A program made the translations under genes and the position numbers. The notes under the pieces were generated by a model. It did no database searches and was not told the DNA's origin. It saw nothing but the letters and a program-made list of their open reading frames with translations. DNA of 14,899 nt. Source: DATELY01 sp040513115 (lineage in GTDB: Bacteria > Pseudomonadota > Gammaproteobacteria > Steroidobacterales > Steroidobacteraceae). Below, piece after piece: positions 13,006 through 14,899 of the stretch (within the stretch, counting starts at the first letter, position 1; the number at the start of each line of letters is the position of its first letter). The stretch lies in the NCBI GenBank assembly GCA_040513115.1, contig JBEVDW010000163.1, positions 1 through 14,899 on the forward strand, in the 5' to 3' direction.

Positions 13006-14145
13006 ATGAAACCAACACTCCGACTTGCCGCCAGCTGCACGGTAGTAGCGCTGGCAATGGCCGGTTGCGGCAAGAAGGAAGCACCTGCTGGTGATGCATC
13101 ACAAGCGGGGGCGCCGGCCGAAGAGAAGGTCCTGAACCTCTACATCTGGAACGACTACCTGGCGGAGGACACGATCGCCAACTTCGAGAAGGAAACTGGC
13201 ATCAAGGTGTCGGTGGCCAACTTCGGCAGCAACGAAGAGCTCGACAGCAAGCTGGCGCCTGGCAATTCCGGCTATGACGTTGTGGTGCCCTCGGCCTCTA
13301 CGTATGAGCGCCAGATCAAGGCGGGTTACTACCAGAAGCTGGACAAGTCCCTGTTGCCCAACCTCAAGAACATGGATCCCACCATCCAGGAACGGCTGGC
13401 CCTCCAGGATCCCAACAACGATCACGCCGTGCTCCATATGTGGGGTACGACGGGCATCGGCTACAACGAGGCAAAGATCAAGGCAGCCTTGCCGAATGCG
13501 CCGGTCGACAGCTGGCGGATGGTGTTCGATCCGGAGATCGCGAAGAACTTCCAGAAGTGCGGTGTCGTGGTGTTGGATTCGGCAACCGAGATGTTCAGCA
13601 TGACACTCGCCGCGATGGGCAAGGATCCGAACAGCCAGAATCCGGCGGACTTGGAAGCTGCCGGCGCGGAGCTGATGAAGGTGCGGCCTTTCCTGCGCTA
13701 TATCGACACCCAGCGCATGATTACGGACCTGGCCAACGGCGATATCTGCCTGGCGATCGGGTACAGCGGCGACATTCTGCAGGCGCGCGATCGCGCTGAA
13801 GAGAACAACACGCACCAGAACATCGTGTACGTGATCCCGAAGGAAGGCACGATCAGCTGGTACGACAGCTACCTGATCCCGAAAGATGCGCCGCATCCGA
13901 AGAATGCGCACGCCTTCATCAACTACATGATGAAGCCGGAAGTCATCGCGGCGGTGAGCAACTTCACGAACTACGCCAACGGAAATGCGGCGGCCGATCA
14001 ACTCGTGGACGCATCGGTGAGGAGCGATCCCGGCGTGTATCCGCCGCCCGAGGTCAAGGCCAAGCTCGCGCCCGACATGACCGACACGGAAGAGACGACG
14101 CGCCTCATGACACGGATGTGGACACGCTTCATGACGGGCAAGTAA
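13006..14145 (+). CDS. potF: Polyamine ABC transporter substrate-binding protein
   Basis: The periplasmic receptor of a PotFGHI-type polyamine importer, 379 residues. Residues 1-20 are a lipoprotein-type signal with M-A-G-C, the acceptor being Cys21, so it is probably tethered to a membrane; a Gly/Ala/Lys linker follows to about residue 40. The rest aligns well with E. coli PotF: L-Y-I-W-N-D-Y at 45-51, V-V-P-S-A-S-T-Y-E-R-Q at 93-103, W-G-T-T-G-I-G-Y-N at 146-154, L-A-N-G-D-I-C-L-A-I-G near 242-252. Likely ligand contacts are Trp48, Tyr51, Ser96, Glu195, Tyr253, Asp256, Trp285, Asp287 and Tyr323. Two differ from PotF: Trp244 is Tyr253 and Phe276 is Trp285, which may shift preference toward spermidine. 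AGGAGA nine bases before the ATG fixes the start over an upstream ATG at 12913. potG follows after nine bases. Confidence 0.94.
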   Translation: MKPTLRLAASCTVVALAMAGCGKKEAPAGDASQAGAPAEEKVLNLYIWNDYLAEDTIANFEKETGIKVSVANFGSNEELDSKLAPGNSGYDVVVPSASTYERQIKAGYYQKLDKSLLPNLKNMDPTIQERLALQDPNNDHAVLHMWGTTGIGYNEAKIKAALPNAPVDSWRMVFDPEIAKNFQKCGVVVLDSATEMFSMTLAAMGKDPNSQNPADLEAAGAELMKVRPFLRYIDTQRMITDLANGDICLAIGYSGDILQARDRAEENNTHQNIVYVIPKEGTISWYDSYLIPKDAPHPKNAHAFINYMMKPEVIAAVSNFTNYANGNAAADQLVDASVRSDPGVYPPPEVKAKLAPDMTDTEETTRLMTRMWTRFMTGK

Positions 14146-14154
14146 ACCCGTCGT

Positions 14155-14899
14155 ATGTCCGCGCGACCGGATGAACGCAAGGCTCCATGGAAGGAGCCAA
14201 ATGCCAAACCCTATCTTCGCATCGAAGGGGTAACCAAGAAGTTCGGTGACTTCGTCGCCGTCAACGACGTCTCATTGAACATCTACCAAGGCGAGATCTT
14301 CTGCCTGCTCGGCGGTTCGGGCTGCGGCAAGACGACGCTACTGCGCATGCTCGCGGGATTCGAGCAGCCCACGTCGGGACACATCTACCTCGACGGTGTC
14401 GACATGCACGGGGTGCCACCTTACGAGCGCCCCGTGAACATGATGTTCCAGTCATATGCGCTCTTTCCCCATATGACGGTGGAGCAAAACGTCGCCTACG
14501 GCTTGAAACAGGAAGGCTTGCCGAAGCAGGAGATCGCCGCGCGCGTAGCCGAGATGATCGGCATCGTGAGGCTACAGGGTTTCGAGCGACGCAAGCCTCA
14601 TCAGCTTTCAGGCGGTCAGCGGCAACGTGTGGCGCTGGCACGTTCACTGGTCAAACGGCCCAAGATGCTGCTGCTCGATGAGCCGCTGGGTGCGCTCGAC
14701 AAGAAGCTGCGCGAACACACGCAGTTCGAGCTAGTCGGCATTCAGGAACGACTGGGCGTGACGTTCATCGTCGTGACGCACGATCAGGAAGAGGCGATGA
14801 CGTTAGCGTCGCGCATCGGCGTGATGAATCAGGGTCGCATCGTGCAGGTGGGCACGCCGCACGAGATCTACGAATTTCCCAATAACCGCTTCGTCGCCG
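14155..14899 (+). CDS. potG: Polyamine ABC transporter ATP-binding protein, 3' partial
   Basis: The ATPase that powers the PotF importer, cut off by the right edge after 248 codons (E. coli PotG has 377 residues, so the C-terminal regulatory domain is missing here). All ATPase motifs are present: Walker A G-G-S-G-C-G-K-T at 53-60 with Lys59, Q-loop Gln99 in M-M-F-Q-S-Y-A-L-F-P-H, signature L-S-G-G-Q-R-Q-R at 151-158, Walker B L-L-L-D-E-P at 172-177, and switch His209 in V-V-T-H-D-Q-E-E-A. The match to PotG is close along the whole visible length. ATG 14155 comes nine bases after the potF stop with no strong ribosome binding site, consistent with coupled expression. The permease genes potH and potI are expected to follow outside the window. 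Confidence 0.95.
   Translation, partial: MSARPDERKAPWKEPNAKPYLRIEGVTKKFGDFVAVNDVSLNIYQGEIFCLLGGSGCGKTTLLRMLAGFEQPTSGHIYLDGVDMHGVPPYERPVNMMFQSYALFPHMTVEQNVAYGLKQEGLPKQEIAARVAEMIGIVRLQGFERRKPHQLSGGQRQRVALARSLVKRPKMLLLDEPLGALDKKLREHTQFELVGIQERLGVTFIVVTHDQEEAMTLASRIGVMNQGRIVQVGTPHEIYEFPNNRFVA

Noticed and set aside
13099..14001. 300-codon open frame antisense to potF
   Set aside because: Same reasoning: it mirrors the codon bias of potF and shows no recognisable domain.
1..14899. tRNA, rRNA, CRISPR array, insertion sequence or phage genes
   Set aside because: I looked for repeat-spacer patterns, transposase-like products and tRNA-like cloverleafs in the gaps and saw none; without a search tool small RNAs cannot be excluded.

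Overview
The window looks like chromosomal DNA from a GC-rich gammaproteobacterium. This is inferred from the fused RlmKL rRNA methyltransferase, a TorF-type porin, an E. coli-like QueD and Puu/Pot polyamine genes resembling those of enterics and pseudomonads. A lineage near the Steroidobacteraceae or Xanthomonadales is a guess. I see no rRNA, tRNA, CRISPR array, insertion sequence or phage gene, and no clearly broken gene. The first and last genes are cut by the window edges.

Layout. (1) 1-2240, envelope region: the end of an OmpA-like lipid/peptidoglycan-binding protein, a small cupin, and a TorF-family porin with a textbook rho-independent terminator. The 307-base gap before the porin holds a good sigma-54 (-24/-12) promoter match, a possible sigma-70 promoter and an upstream palindrome. 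(2) 2246-8176: a minus-strand class III omega-aminotransferase diverges from a plus-strand run of aguB (N-carbamoylputrescine amidase), a DnaQ-like exonuclease fused to a Cho/UvrC-like module, and rlmKL. The first two genes of the run overlap and the third follows after 8 bases, so they are probably co-transcribed. (3) 8355-9164: a small cysteine-rich protein of unknown function, then queD (queuosine precursor synthesis). (4) 9170-14899, polyamine uptake and breakdown: puuB on the minus strand diverges from puuD-puuA (ATGA overlap). A GC-rich structured spacer follows, then potF and the start of potG.

How the genes fit together. PotF/PotG would import a polyamine. PuuA glutamylates it, PuuB oxidises the amine, and PuuD removes the glutamyl group to release GABA. 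The aldehyde dehydrogenase step (PuuC) and the membrane permeases (PotH/PotI) are not in the window; the permeases probably lie just past the right edge. AguB makes putrescine from N-carbamoylputrescine, and the aminotransferase most resembles beta-alanine:pyruvate transaminases, which handle an end product of spermidine/diaminopropane breakdown. Much of the window is therefore a polyamine neighbourhood with housekeeping RNA-modification genes embedded in it.

The points most worth a second look are: the exonuclease fusion whose GIY-YIG half has lost most catalytic residues; the sigma-54-type promoter before the porin; a PotF binding pocket with a Trp where putrescine-type PotF has Phe; the unknown Cys-rich protein; and a perfect palindrome upstream of aguB. 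I did not find a clear new multi-gene system.
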